A stretch of 5,760 nt of DNA, from positions 1 through 5,760 of the forward strand of contig RFJF01000019.1 of NCBI GenBank assembly GCA_003695455.1. Reading direction: 5' to 3'. The DNA is from Chloroflexota bacterium (GTDB lineage: Bacteria > Chloroflexota > Anaerolineae > 4572-78 > J111). The notes below the pieces were generated by a model, which worked only from the letters and a program-made list of their open reading frames with translations, had not been told where the DNA came from and made no database searches. Below are positions 5,725 to 5,760 of this stretch, in pieces. How positions within the stretch are numbered: the first letter of the stretch is position 1; each line of letters begins with the position of its first letter. The position numbers were made by a program, and so were the translations under genes.

Positions 5725-5760
5725 GTGGTAATTTAAGAATAACAAAAAACACCCGCGTGC

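Overview
The window carries five protein-coding genes, all on the minus strand, so it is read from high to low coordinates. No tRNA, rRNA, CRISPR array, insertion sequence or phage gene is visible. The organism is most likely a Chloroflexota bacterium, perhaps Anaerolineae. I infer this from the small stand-alone SWIM zinc-finger protein, the DUF711 protein and the style of the FAD oxidoreductase, all of which resemble proteins I associate with that phylum. This is recognition from memory, not a database result.

Layout in the direction of transcription: (1) a small SWIM zinc-finger protein (5707-5453) with a strong Shine-Dalgarno sequence, closed by a very clear intrinsic terminator (5403-5436). 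(2) An eight-helix membrane protein of the UPF0104/flippase-like family (5345-4254), with its own candidate promoter placed so close to the ATG that its mRNA may be leaderless. (3) After 43 bp, an FAD-dependent oxidoreductase of the protoporphyrinogen-oxidase/amine-oxidase type (4210-2900). (4) After 169 bp holding small repeats, a palindrome and a weak promoter candidate, a nucleotide-sugar dehydrogenase of the UDP-glucose 6-dehydrogenase family (2730-1342). (5) After about 80 bp, a DUF711/UPF0210 protein (1260-58). The last 57 bp contain no assignable gene.

The flippase-like protein, FAD oxidoreductase and sugar dehydrogenase form a plausible unit for building or modifying a cell-envelope glycan or glycolipid: one enzyme oxidises a nucleotide sugar, one is an unassigned redox enzyme, and one integral membrane protein may handle a lipid-linked intermediate. 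No glycosyltransferase is present in the window, so the product is unknown. DUF711 and SWIM show no obvious functional link to this unit.

I did not find a clearly new system. The points most worth a second look are the unassigned FAD enzyme between a flippase-like protein and a sugar dehydrogenase, the altered active-site signature of the dehydrogenase, the perfect 10-bp tandem repeat just before the FAD gene, and the possible leaderless start of the membrane protein.
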